DNA from: Streptomyces wedmorensis
GTDB taxonomy: Bacteria > Actinomycetota > Actinomycetes > Streptomycetales > Streptomycetaceae
NCBI RefSeq assembly: GCF_000716445.1
Contig: NZ_JNWK01000036.1
Span: 1 to 64,000, forward strand
DNA: 64,000 bases
Direction: 5' to 3'
Part shown: piece after piece, positions 1 to 7,235 of the stretch
Numbering within the stretch: the first letter of the stretch is position 1
How the letters are laid out: each line of letters opens with the position of its first letter
Position numbers and translations under genes: made by a program
The notes under the pieces: model-generated
What the model was told of the DNA's origin: nothing
The model's input: only the letters and a program-made list of their open reading frames with translations
Database searches by the model: none

Positions 1-98
1 ACTTCCTCCACACCTACAACCACCACCGCTGCCACACCGCACTCGACGGACACCCGCCGATCAGCCGTGTCAACAACGCCGCGGGTCAATACACCTAG
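1..98 (+). CDS. IS481-family transposase, C-terminal end only
   Basis: The first 98 bases hold the last 31 codons and TAG stop of a reading frame that enters from outside the window. The peptide reads FLHTYNHHRCHTALDG then HPPISRVNNAAGQYT. That is the classic end of IS481-type DDE transposases, where YNxxRxHxALxGxPPxxR closes the integrase core. Whether the element is intact cannot be judged from here. Its stop overlaps the stop of the convergent soxR gene by a few bases, so the element end abuts soxR with no visible terminal repeat on this side. Confidence 0.75.
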   Translation, partial: FLHTYNHHRCHTALDGHPPISRVNNAAGQYT

Positions 99-574
99 GA
101 GGCGTCGTCGGTGGCGGGGCGGCGGAGGGGGAGGAGGCGGGAGCCGGCCATGCGCTCGCCGAAGACGTCGTCCGGGTTGGAGAGGACGCAGGTCTCCAGG
201 GACAGGCAGCCGCAGCCGATGCAGTCCGTCAGGTGGTCGCGGAGGCGGCCGAGCTGCTTGATGCGTTCGTCGAGTTCGGTGCGCCAGGCGGCCGAGAGGC
301 GGGCCCAGTCCTCGTTGGTGGGCGTGCGCTCCTCGGGGAGCTGGGCGAGCGCCTGACGGATCGTCGCGAGGGGGATGCCGACCCGCTGCGCGGCCCGGAC
401 GAAGGCGACCCGGCGGAGGGTGTCGCGGCCGTAGCGGCGCTGGTTGCCGGTGGTGCGGCGACTGCTGATGAGCCCCTTCGCCTCGTAGAAGTGCAGGGCG
501 GACACGGCGGCCCCGCTGCGCGCGGAGAGCTGGCCGACGGTGAGCTCGTGGATCTTCTCTGGAATCTGCGGCAC
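95..574 (-). CDS. soxR: Redox-sensing MerR-family regulator SoxR
   Basis: 159 residues, the usual SoxR length. An N-terminal MerR winged helix (VGQLSARSGAAVSALHFYEAKGL, residues about 13-35) is followed by a dimerisation helix. The [2Fe-2S] cluster motif CxxCxCxxxxxC lies at Cys118, Cys121, Cys123 and Cys129 (CIGCGCLSLETC). SoxR is a cytoplasmic dimer that activates promoters when its cluster is oxidised; in streptomycetes it answers redox-active secondary metabolites rather than superoxide. The start is GTG at 572-574. No obvious SoxR box was found in the intergenic region. The gene is convergent with the IS481 end and divergent from the MaoC gene. Confidence 0.93.
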   Translation of the reverse strand: MPQIPEKIHELTVGQLSARSGAAVSALHFYEAKGLISSRRTTGNQRRYGRDTLRRVAFVRAAQRVGIPLATIRQALAQLPEERTPTNEDWARLSAAWRTELDERIKQLGRLRDHLTDCIGCGCLSLETCVLSNPDDVFGERMAGSRLLPLRRPATDDAS

Positions 575-636
575 TCAGTGAACCCTACTGGTGTGTCGCC
601 GGAGGCCGTTGACAGCGGCCACCTCACCCCACATGC

Positions 637-652
637 TGAGCAAGCGCTTAGA
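637..652. promoter_or_regulatory. TetR-type operator, copy 1 (MaoC promoter)
   Basis: TGAGCAAGCGCTTAGA, centred on the perfect 8-bp palindrome AAGCGCTT. The same 16 bases recur without a mismatch at 1965-1980 in front of the TetR gene. It lies 41 bp upstream of the MaoC start, where a repressor would block transcription. The pairing with that TetR is inferred from identity and position. Confidence 0.7.
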
Positions 653-692
653 TACCGACCGTTGGGTATGCCGTACCAGAAGGGACACGAAC

Positions 693-1157
693 ATGGCCGA
701 GCCGAGGATCTTCACCTCCGCCGAGGAGCTGCGCGCGGGGGTCGGCGAGCAGCTGGGGCACAGCGACTGGCTGGAGGTCGACCAGAAGCGGATCGACCTG
801 TTCGCCGAGGCGACCGGCGACCACCAGTGGATCCACGTCGACCCGGAGCGCGCCGCCGCCGGCCCGTTCGGCAAGACCATCGCGCACGGCTACCTGACGC
901 TGTCGCTGCTGCCGCTGTTCGTCCCCCAGGTCCTGTCGGTCCAGGGCATGAAGATGGGCCTCAACTACGGCACGGAGAAGGTTCGTTTCCCTGCCCCCGT
1001 CCCCGTCGGGTCGCGCCTGCGCGCCACGGCCGTCCTGACGAAGGTCGAGGAGGTGGGCGGCGACGGTGTGCAGGTGACGGCGGCGGTCACCGTGGAGCGC
1101 GAGGGCTCCGACAAGCCGGTCTGCGTCGCCGAGTCCGTCTCCCGCTACTACTTCTGA
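693..1157 (+). CDS. MaoC-family (R)-hydratase
   Basis: 154 residues, a single hot-dog fold. The hydratase-2 signature is visible: FAEATGDHQWIHVD followed by FGKTIAHGYLTLSL, with the Asp and His of the catalytic pair in the first block. Members hydrate trans-2-enoyl-CoA or related acyl thioesters in beta-oxidation-like routes. The ATG at 693 is chosen because GAAGGGA lies just upstream and because the family begins near this point; a longer upstream reading frame would run through the operator. A hairpin at 1176-1200 follows the gene. The shared operator suggests co-control with the TetR gene at 1286. Confidence 0.88.
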   Translation: MAEPRIFTSAEELRAGVGEQLGHSDWLEVDQKRIDLFAEATGDHQWIHVDPERAAAGPFGKTIAHGYLTLSLLPLFVPQVLSVQGMKMGLNYGTEKVRFPAPVPVGSRLRATAVLTKVEEVGGDGVQVTAAVTVEREGSDKPVCVAESVSRYYF

Positions 1158-1175
1158 GCGCCGCCGTGCCAAGAG

Positions 1176-1200
1176 CCCGGACCCCCTCCGCGGGTCCGGG
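1176..1200 (+). terminator. Hairpin terminator after the MaoC gene
   Basis: CCCGGACCC at 1176-1184 pairs perfectly with GGGTCCGGG at 1192-1200 across a 7-base loop. It starts 19 bp after the MaoC stop. There is no U-tract, which is normal for Streptomyces. Confidence 0.65.
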
Positions 1201-1240
1201 CCGGTCGTGCGGCCGGGGCCGGTCGCACGGGTCAGGGCCC

Positions 1241-1293
1241 GTCACGCGGTCCCGGGCCCGTCACGCGGCCCCGGACCCGGGGCCGTCACGCGG
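1241..1293. repeat. Stop-codon-carrying repeat at the 3' end of the TetR gene
   Basis: GTCACGCGG occurs at 1241, 1260 and 1285. The copy at 1285 contains the stop codon of the TetR gene (TCA at 1286-1288 on the plus strand). The other two copies lie immediately downstream on the coding strand, each keeping the TGA and a G/C-rich flank of the GGCCCCGG type. Spacing is 19 and 25 bp. Confidence 0.7.
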
Positions 1294-1915
1294 TCCGGAC
1301 CCCGACCATCCGGAGGACGAGGTCGGCGTAGAGGGCGCCGACCTCGTCGGCCGTCCGGCGGCCCTGGGCGTTGAACCAGCGCGAGACGTCGATGCAGAGG
1401 GAGAGCACGGCGACGGTGGTGCCCGGCACGTCCGGCACGTCGAACTCGCCGGCCGCCACGCCCTCGTCGATGATCGCGCGCACCGCCGCGTCGGACTGGC
1501 GGCGCAGTTCCACGATCTCGGCGCGGTGGTCGGGACCGAGGGCGTCGAGCTCGTACTGGACGACCCGCGCGGTGGTGTGGCGCTCGGCGTGCCAGCGGAC
1601 GAAGGAGCGGACGGCGTCGGCGAGGCGCTCGGCGGCCGTGCCGTCGCCGGCGGCCGCGGCCCGGAGGATCTCCAGGGCCTTGTCGTGACCGATGCGGCTG
1701 ATCCGGTGGAGCAGCTCTTCCTTGGTCTTGTAGTGGATGTAGAGCGCGGCCGGGCTCATCCCGGCGCGGCCGGCGATGTCCCGGGTGGTGGTGGCGTGAT
1801 AGCCGCGTTCGGCGAACGCCTCGACGGCGGCCACCAGCAGCCGCCGGGCCGCCTCGGGCGTGACCTCGCCCCAGGGCATGTCCTCGCCCCCGGGCGTCTC
1901 CTCCGCCACGCTCAT
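1286..1915 (-). CDS. TetR-family repressor linked to acyl-CoA metabolism
   Basis: 209 residues from the ATG at 1915, which has a GAAGGAG ribosome site. An in-frame start at 1954 would add 13 residues but lacks a clear site. The N-terminal helix-turn-helix spans roughly residues 20-65 (TTTRDIAGRAGMSPAALYIHYKTKEELL), and the rest is the usual helical ligand pocket. An operator identical to the one in front of the MaoC hydratase lies 50 bp upstream, so the protein probably represses itself and that gene. A fatty or aromatic acyl-CoA is a plausible ligand by context only. The last bases of the gene are reiterated downstream. Confidence 0.85.
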   Translation of the reverse strand: MSVAEETPGGEDMPWGEVTPEAARRLLVAAVEAFAERGYHATTTRDIAGRAGMSPAALYIHYKTKEELLHRISRIGHDKALEILRAAAAGDGTAAERLADAVRSFVRWHAERHTTARVVQYELDALGPDHRAEIVELRRQSDAAVRAIIDEGVAAGEFDVPDVPGTTVAVLSLCIDVSRWFNAQGRRTADEVGALYADLVLRMVGVRTA

Positions 1916-1964
1916 CCCACACTCCTTCTCGGACCCCGTCAGGACGAACACCATACAACGAGGG

Positions 1965-1980
1965 TGAGCAAGCGCTTAGA
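1965..1980. promoter_or_regulatory. TetR-type operator, copy 2 (autoregulatory)
   Basis: The 16 bases TGAGCAAGCGCTTAGA are identical to 637-652, here upstream of the TetR start. Two identical 16-mers, each in a promoter of one local gene pair, are very unlikely by chance. Confidence 0.7.
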
Positions 1981-2057
1981 GCGTCTCGGCATGAGAGCCC
2001 CGCCCCGGCGGCCCCGGCGGCTTCCCGCGCCGGGCCCGGGCGTCCGGGCCCGCGGCA

Positions 2058-2345
2058 TCAGAGCTTCTGGAACGGGTCGTGCTCGGCGAGGAGCTTCTCC
2101 AGGCGGGCCTGGTCGACCCGGCTGACGATCTGGCCCGCCTCCTGGCGGTCGCGGACCACCTTGGCCAGCGTGAAGGCCGAGGTCGTGAGGTAGAGGACCG
2201 AGACGGCGAGGAAGGCCCGCACCCAGGCGCTGGCTTCGAGCCGGTAGACCCCGATGCCCACGGCCAGGGCGGCGATCGCGAAGGAGATGACGGCCTGCAT
2301 GTAGTAGGCGGCGGTGTTCTGCTGCTTGACCGGTGTGTCGCTCAT
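2058..2345 (-). CDS. YiaA/YiaB-family inner-membrane protein
   Basis: 95 residues from the ATG giving MSDTPVKQ. Two transmembrane helices follow closely (about residues 15-37 and 42-62), then a charged cytoplasmic tail ending VRDRQEAGQIVSRVDQARLEKLL. This is the compact layout of the YiaA/B domain, whose function is unknown. No strong ribosome site is visible. It lies between a TetR gene and an acyl-CoA dehydrogenase on the same strand, but the 142-bp and 60-bp gaps argue against tight coupling. Confidence 0.75.
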   Translation of the reverse strand: MSDTPVKQQNTAAYYMQAVISFAIAALAVGIGVYRLEASAWVRAFLAVSVLYLTTSAFTLAKVVRDRQEAGQIVSRVDQARLEKLLAEHDPFQKL

Positions 2346-2405
2346 GGGAAGAGCATCGGGCGGATGTGCTCCGCGCCACATCCGCCCGCGTACTCACTCG
2401 GATAC

Positions 2406-3563
2406 TCAGAAGGCCGAGACCCCCGTCAGCGCCCGGCCGATGATGAGCTTCTGGATCTGACTGGTGCCCTCGTACAGGGTCATGACGCGGGCGTCGCGCA
2501 GCAGCTTGCCGACCGGGTACTCGTCGATGTAGCCGTAGCCGCCGAAGACCTGGAGGGCGTTGTTGGCGGCGCGGACGGCGGCCTCGGAGGCGTACAGCTT
2601 GGCCTTGGAGGCGGCGGTGGCGAAGTCCTGGCCCCGGTCGACGAGGTCGGCGACGCGCCAGGTCAGCAGCCGGGCGGCGTCCACGTCGACGGCGATGTCG
2701 CTGATCAGTTCCTGCACGAGCTGGTACGAGGCGATGGGCTTGCCGAACTGCTCGCGCTCCCCCGCGTACCGCACAGCGGCGTCCAGCGCGGCCTGCGCGA
2801 TGCCGACGCAGCCGGCGGCGACCGACATGCGGCCCTTGGCCAGGGCCGACATGGCGACGGTGAAGCCCTTGCCCTCGGGGCCGAGCATCGCGGCGGCGGG
2901 CACGCGGACGTCCTCCAGGACCAGTTCGGCGGTGGCCTGGCCGCGCAGGCCGAGCTTGCCGTGGATGGCGCGGCGGGTGAGGCCGGGGGTGTCGGTGGGG
3001 ACGAGGAAGGCGGAGACGCCCTTGTGTCCCGGCGCGTCGCCGGTCCGCGCGAAGAGCAGGACGACGTCGGCCCAGGTGCCGTTGGTGATGAACATCTTGC
3101 TGCCGTTGACCACGTAGTCACCGGTGGCGGCGTCACGGACGGCCCGGGTGGCCAGGTTCCCGGCGTCGGAGCCGGTGCCCGGCTCGGTGAGCCCGAAGCA
3201 GCCGAGCGCCTCGCCGGCGGCGAGCCGGGGCAGCCAGGCGCGCTTCTGCTCCTCGCTGCCCCAGGAGGCGATGGTCTTGGCGACCAGGCCGAGGGAGACG
3301 GAGACGATGCCGCGCACGGAGGAGTCGCCGCGGCCGAGTTCCTCGGTGACGAGGCAGTACGCGAGGTGGTCGCCGCCGGAGCCCCCGTACTCCTCCGGGA
3401 TCGTGAGCCCCAGGAAGCCGACGGCGCCGAGTTTCTTCACGATCGTCCGGTCGACCTCCTCGGCGCGGTCCCAGGCGACGACGTGCGGAGTGACCTCGCG
3501 TGCGACGAAGTCCTCGGCGAGCCGCCGTACGGCTTCCTGCTCCTCGCTCAGCGCCAGATCCAC
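2406..3563 (-). CDS. Acyl-CoA dehydrogenase
   Basis: 385 residues, the standard length. N-terminal helical, middle beta and C-terminal helical domains are all present. FGLTEPGTGSDAG marks the FAD and substrate region, REQFGKPIASYQLVQ is the family signature, and LYEGTSQIQ supplies the catalytic Glu365. The enzyme makes a 2-enoyl-CoA and passes electrons to ETF. GTG start at 3563 with GAGGTGG just upstream. It is divergent from a TetR gene with 69 bp between starts, and a 21-bp operator-like dyad in that gap recurs in front of the aldehyde dehydrogenase at 14365. Confidence 0.92.
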   Translation of the reverse strand: MDLALSEEQEAVRRLAEDFVAREVTPHVVAWDRAEEVDRTIVKKLGAVGFLGLTIPEEYGGSGGDHLAYCLVTEELGRGDSSVRGIVSVSLGLVAKTIASWGSEEQKRAWLPRLAAGEALGCFGLTEPGTGSDAGNLATRAVRDAATGDYVVNGSKMFITNGTWADVVLLFARTGDAPGHKGVSAFLVPTDTPGLTRRAIHGKLGLRGQATAELVLEDVRVPAAAMLGPEGKGFTVAMSALAKGRMSVAAGCVGIAQAALDAAVRYAGEREQFGKPIASYQLVQELISDIAVDVDAARLLTWRVADLVDRGQDFATAASKAKLYASEAAVRAANNALQVFGGYGYIDEYPVGKLLRDARVMTLYEGTSQIQKLIIGRALTGVSAF

Positions 3564-3592
3564 CGTGCACCACCTCGACCGTCCATTTAATT

Positions 3593-3614
3593 ACCACTGC
3601 TAGTTTTTTAGTGC
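3593..3614. promoter_or_regulatory. Operator-like dyad, copy A (acyl-CoA dehydrogenase / TetR)
   Basis: The core CTGCTAGTTTTTTAGTGC (3597-3614) matches 15 of 18 bases of 14413-14430. Arms CACT and AGTG flank an AT-rich spacer, which stands out in this GC-rich genome. Differences from the second copy are partly compensatory: the G-C pair of copy B is an A-T pair here. The site overlaps the likely promoter of the TetR gene. Confidence 0.65.
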
Positions 3615-3632
3615 AGGCCTACTATGTGCGCC

Positions 3633-4295
3633 ATGGCCCGACCGCGCAAGCCCCTGCTCAGCCGAGACCTGATCGTCGAGACGGCGGGAGCGCTGGTCGA
3701 CGCGGAGGGCCTCGCCGGGCTCTCCACCCGCCGGCTCGCCGCCGTACTCGGGGTGAGCGGCCCCTCGCTCTACAACCACTTCCGCACGAAGGACGAGATC
3801 CTCGACGCCGTCGCCGACTCGGTGAGCGCGAAGATCGACCTGTCGATGTTCGCGGAGGACGACGTCCGGGACTGGTGGACCGCCCTGCACGACTGGGCGG
3901 TCTCCTACCGCGCCGCCCTCGCCGACCATCCGCACATCGTCCCGGTCCTCGCCCAGGGCCCCGGCCGCCGCCCGGCGGGCCTCCGCGTCGCCGACGCCGT
4001 CTTCGGCGCCATGGTCCGTGCCGGCTGGCCCCCCGCCCAGGCGACCTCGATCGGCGCCCTGATGCGGTACTTCGTCACCGGCTCCGCCCTGGGCTCCTTC
4101 GCCCGCGGCTTCGTCGACGACGAGACCGCCTACGACCCCGCCGACTACCCCCACCTCGGCCAGGCGCACCTCCTCGCGGAACACCGCCAGAAAGTCGACG
4201 AGCGAGCCTTCGACACCGGCCTGCGCGCCCTCCTCGACGGTCTGCGGCTCCAGTACGAGGCGCTCCCGGCCCGGCCCGACCGGCAGGACGCCTAG
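3633..4295 (+). CDS. TetR-family regulator
   Basis: 220 residues from the ATG at 3633. A TACTAT -10-like box ends 7 bases before that codon, so the mRNA may be leaderless; an ATG at 3624 is the alternative. The DNA-binding domain covers about residues 10-55 (LSTRRLAAVLGVSGPSLYNHFRTKDEIL), followed by a TetR_C-type ligand domain. It probably controls the divergent acyl-CoA dehydrogenase and, through the matching dyad at 14410, the aldehyde/alcohol dehydrogenase operon. An IS5-type remnant begins within 20 bp of the stop. Confidence 0.85.
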   Translation: MARPRKPLLSRDLIVETAGALVDAEGLAGLSTRRLAAVLGVSGPSLYNHFRTKDEILDAVADSVSAKIDLSMFAEDDVRDWWTALHDWAVSYRAALADHPHIVPVLAQGPGRRPAGLRVADAVFGAMVRAGWPPAQATSIGALMRYFVTGSALGSFARGFVDDETAYDPADYPHLGQAHLLAEHRQKVDERAFDTGLRALLDGLRLQYEALPARPDRQDA

Positions 4296-4311
4296 GGCCT
4301 GTCGTCAAATG

Positions 4312-4679
4312 TCACGCCCACGTCAGGAGTGAGGCGAGGGTGACGGCTGCTTCGTAGGACTCGGCAGTCTTGTCGTAGCGGGTGGCGATGCCTCGTCACT
4401 GCTTGAACTGGTCGAGCCGCTCGGGAATCGTGTGGGCAATGCCCCGGCGACGGAGCCGGGCGCGGATCGCCTTCGAGCTGCAGCCCTTGTCGCCGAGGAC
4501 GTGAGCCGGCCGGTTTCCAGGCCGTCCGGATCCGCTGCGAGACACCCGGATCGCTTCCATCACGGCGGTGAACCGGGTGCGGTCGTTGGTGTTGCCGCCC
4601 GTCACGACGAAAGCGAGCGGACGGACTCCCCATCGGCACCGGACAGTTCATGACGGCGCATCACGACCAAATGATCCAT
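4312..4679 (-). pseudogene. IS5-family transposase remnant
   Basis: Pieces of one IS5-type transposase survive in order. The start is MDHLVVMRRHELSGADGE (ATG at 4679), which resembles the usual beginning of these proteins. An internal segment follows, LAFVVTGGNTNDRTRFTAVMEAIR through LGDKGCSSKAIRARLRRRGIAHTIPER, holding a catalytic-region motif. The end is RGIATRYDKTAESYEAAVTLASLLTWA. The N-terminal third is deleted with a frameshift, the stretch after TIPER is deleted, and the codon expected to be TGG (in KQWRGIATRYDK) is TGA. GGGCCTGTCGTCAAATG at 4295-4311 may be the surviving terminal repeat. Transposition is not possible. Confidence 0.8.
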
Positions 4680-4735
4680 CACCCAAGATCAAATGAAGAA
4701 ACCGCATGAGCACCTGCTGCGACCGTGCCGGTCAC

Positions 4736-6079
4736 TCATCGATCACGGCGCTCGTAGGCCGTGAAAGGCCTGGCCGGTGTCGTGTGTTCCTCGTAGCGGG
4801 CGCCGATGAGCCAGTCCTTGTACTCGAAGAGCGCGTTCGCAGGGTCCTTGCCATCGGGGAAGCTACGGGCGTCGCGCTGCTCGCCCGTGGCGGCGTCGAG
4901 GACACGGAGGCCGAAGTAGGAACTGCGGTGGGGCGAGGTGAGGACGGTGAGTTTCCCGTCCTTGAGGAGGAGAAGGCGATGCCCGGTGTCGCCGTCGAGG
5001 CGGTCGTCGTCGCGGGTGCCGCCCCAGACGGGAATTCCGGTGGCCAGGTCGAAGGCGGTCAGGCGGTAGCTGTAATAGCGCGGCGACTTCCCCTGGCGGG
5101 GCAGGGCGTAGAGCCTGGTGCCGTCCGCGACGGCCTTGAGCCGCTCGTAGAACGTGATCTCGCCGTAGGGACCGCTGAAATCGATCGGCGGGTTCGGGCG
5201 GCCGTTGCCGCCGAAGGAGAAGTAGGCCCCGGAGTCGGAGTCGCCCGATGCCGAGGCTGCCACGACCACCGGGTCGGCGGAGACGAAGTCTGCACGGGCG
5301 TCCCAGAGGATGGCGCTCCGGCCCCCGAGCGGGGCGGACCACAGGAGCGCGCCGGTGGCCGGGTCGAAGGCGGCGGCGTGCAGCTCGGCGTCCCTTGCGA
5401 CCTTGTCTCCCAAGTCCTTGTCGGTGCCGCCGCAGGCGAGAAGGGCGGCGACCTGGCGGTCGGCCACCCTGGTCCTGCCCGGGACGCAGCCCTTGGGCAG
5501 GGCCGCCGTCCAGAGCGGCTTCCCGCTGCGCACGTCCACGGCGTTCAGGCCGTCGTTCTTGAGGAGCACGGCGATGCCGCTGCCGGCGGACACCGCATAG
5601 GGCTGGAAGCGGTGGAGGCCGGATCCGGTGTCGGAAAGAGGGACCTGCCAGATCTCGCGGCCGTTCCTCATATCGATTGCGACGGCGGTGGCGCAGAGCT
5701 CGCCCTTGGCGGAGGCAGAAGCGCCGTCCTCGTCGCGGGTGAGGACCATGACTGAGCCGTCGGTGTCGGCGGTGGCGTGGCAGACCGCCGAGCGGCCGGG
5801 CGGCACGTACTCCCAACTCCGTTTCCCGGTACGGGCGTCGTACCCGCTCACCGCGTCGAAGCGGCTGCGGACCAACGTGTCGCCGGACAGCCAGGCCCCG
5901 TTGCCCTGCGGTTCGGCCCTGCGGTCCACAGGGGTGTCCCAGACGACGCCCAAGTCCTCGGGCTCGGAGGCGAAGCACCCGGCGGTGAGTGAGCAGAGGG
6001 CGACCAGGGCCGCCGCCCTCGTGGCCAGGGTGCGCCTGGCACGTCTGCCGGACGGTAGGTCATTCACCTGTGCGATCAA
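4736..6079 (-). CDS. PQQ-like beta-propeller lipoprotein
   Basis: 447 residues from a TTG at 6079, placed 6 bp after GGGGGAG; a GTG four codons later is the alternative. The signal sequence is twin-Arg rich and ends in the lipobox LTAGC, so the protein is probably lipid-anchored outside the membrane. At least six propeller blades are marked by repeats of the form D.RTGK.SWEY, DMRNGREIWQVPL, DVRSGKPLWTAAL, DPATGALLWSAPL, DLATGIPVWGG and DAATGEQ. Such folds usually act as scaffolds or binding proteins; no catalytic residue is recognisable. It ends next to the IS5 remnant. Function unknown. Confidence 0.8.
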   Translation of the reverse strand: MIAQVNDLPSGRRARRTLATRAAALVALCSLTAGCFASEPEDLGVVWDTPVDRRAEPQGNGAWLSGDTLVRSRFDAVSGYDARTGKRSWEYVPPGRSAVCHATADTDGSVMVLTRDEDGASASAKGELCATAVAIDMRNGREIWQVPLSDTGSGLHRFQPYAVSAGSGIAVLLKNDGLNAVDVRSGKPLWTAALPKGCVPGRTRVADRQVAALLACGGTDKDLGDKVARDAELHAAAFDPATGALLWSAPLGGRSAILWDARADFVSADPVVVAASASGDSDSGAYFSFGGNGRPNPPIDFSGPYGEITFYERLKAVADGTRLYALPRQGKSPRYYSYRLTAFDLATGIPVWGGTRDDDRLDGDTGHRLLLLKDGKLTVLTSPHRSSYFGLRVLDAATGEQRDARSFPDGKDPANALFEYKDWLIGARYEEHTTPARPFTAYERRDR

Positions 6080-6373
6080 GTCTCGCTCCCCCAAGTACGT
6101 CCGCGCCGCCAATGGTCCGCAGGACTTCCCACGTTCCTTGGCGGCGATCATCATAGGAAGTTCACCGGGACGGAAGGCCACCCCCCACCGGCCGACGACG
6201 GGTACGGCCCGGGTCCGCACCACGTGAGCAGGGACGACTCCGCCGGAAGCAACGGGGGAGGGGCGGAGGTCGCCACCCTCGCAGCACTTGGGCGTGACCT
6301 GTGACGACAGAGCCCAGGGAGCACCCTGGACGGTTCGGCCGCCGCCGAAGGGTGTGTGCGGCACAGTGGGGGG

Positions 6374-7069
6374 ATGGCAGCCAGTGACCTCGCCGCGCTC
6401 GCGGCGCTCTTCGCGGACGAGAGCCGCGCCGCGTTCCTGCTCGCCCTGCTGGACGGCCGGGCCTGGACGGCGGGGGAGCTCGCCCGGCAGGCGGGAGTGG
6501 CGCCGTCCACCGCCAGCGAGCACCTCGGAAAGCTGGTCGCGGGAGGGGTGCTCGCCGAGGAACGGCAGGGCAGACACCGGTACGTGCGGCTGGCCGACCC
6601 CGGGATCGCGCACCTCGTCGAGGATCTGGCCGCCCGGTCCCAGCCCGAGGTGCCCGCGGCGCCGCGTTCTCTGCGCGAGGCGAGCGCCGGTGAGGCGATG
6701 GCCCGCGGCCGTACGTGCTACGACCATCTCGCCGGACGGCTCGGCATCGCGATCACGGAGGCCATGACCGTACGCGGGCTGCTCCGTCAGGACACCGGCT
6801 TCGCGCTCACGGACCGGGGTCTGACCTGGTTCGACGACCGGGGCATCACCCTCGTGCGCAAGGGGCGGCGGCCGGTGGCCCGCGGCTGCCTCGACTGGAC
6901 CGAGCGACGGCCGCACCTCGCGGGCATCGCGGGCGCCGCCCTGTGCCGGCACGCGCTGGACGCCGGATGGTGCGTACGGATCGGGTCCGAGCGCGCCGTG
7001 AAGGTGACCGCCGAGGGCGAGTCCGCCCTGTACGCGTCCCTGGGCATCGCCCCGGCCGCCCTGCGGTGA
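6374..7069 (+). CDS. ArsR-family winged-helix regulator with long C-terminal domain
   Basis: 231 residues from the ATG at 6374, preceded by GGGGGG. The winged helix occupies about residues 10-75 (WTAGELARQAGVAPSTASEHLGKLVAGGVLAEERQGRHRYVRL). The remaining 150 residues are conserved in streptomycete ArsR-like proteins but are not a metal-binding domain, although several Cys and His are present (GRTCYDH, GCLDW, ALCRHALDAGWCVR). It is divergent from the propeller lipoprotein across 294 bp in which no further gene is visible. The gene end is duplicated 100 bp downstream. Confidence 0.85.
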   Translation: MAASDLAALAALFADESRAAFLLALLDGRAWTAGELARQAGVAPSTASEHLGKLVAGGVLAEERQGRHRYVRLADPGIAHLVEDLAARSQPEVPAAPRSLREASAGEAMARGRTCYDHLAGRLGIAITEAMTVRGLLRQDTGFALTDRGLTWFDDRGITLVRKGRRPVARGCLDWTERRPHLAGIAGAALCRHALDAGWCVRIGSERAVKVTAEGESALYASLGIAPAALR

Positions 7070-7183
7070 CCCGGGCACGGGCGACGCAGCGGCGACCCGG
7101 GCGGCAGGAGCGCGGCGACCCGGTCACGGGCGGCCCGGCGGTGCCCTGGGCGCGGGGGCCCTGCGGTGACCCGGGCACGGGCG
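7058..7183. repeat. 100-bp-offset duplication of the ArsR gene end
   Basis: The 26 bases at 7058-7083, which include the TGA stop at 7067-7069, recur exactly at 7158-7183. The intervening bases are degenerate copies of the same theme (GCGGCGACCCGG and CACGGGCGGCCCGGCG). The repeat therefore starts inside the coding sequence and carries a stop codon in each exact copy. Confidence 0.8.
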
Positions 7184-7235
7184 GCCCGGCGATATTGCGG
7201 TGAGCGCCGAAGGGTTCACGTCCTACGGTCGAGCC

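Noticed and set aside
561..600. SoxR box upstream of soxR
   Set aside because: CTCAGTGAACCCTACTGGTG is only weakly symmetrical and lacks the CTCAAG half-sites expected for SoxR, so it was not annotated.
233..2125. Long plus-strand open frame of 630 codons
   Set aside because: It lies opposite soxR, across the MaoC gene and opposite the TetR gene. It is a GC-rich shadow frame with no family resemblance and no ribosome site.
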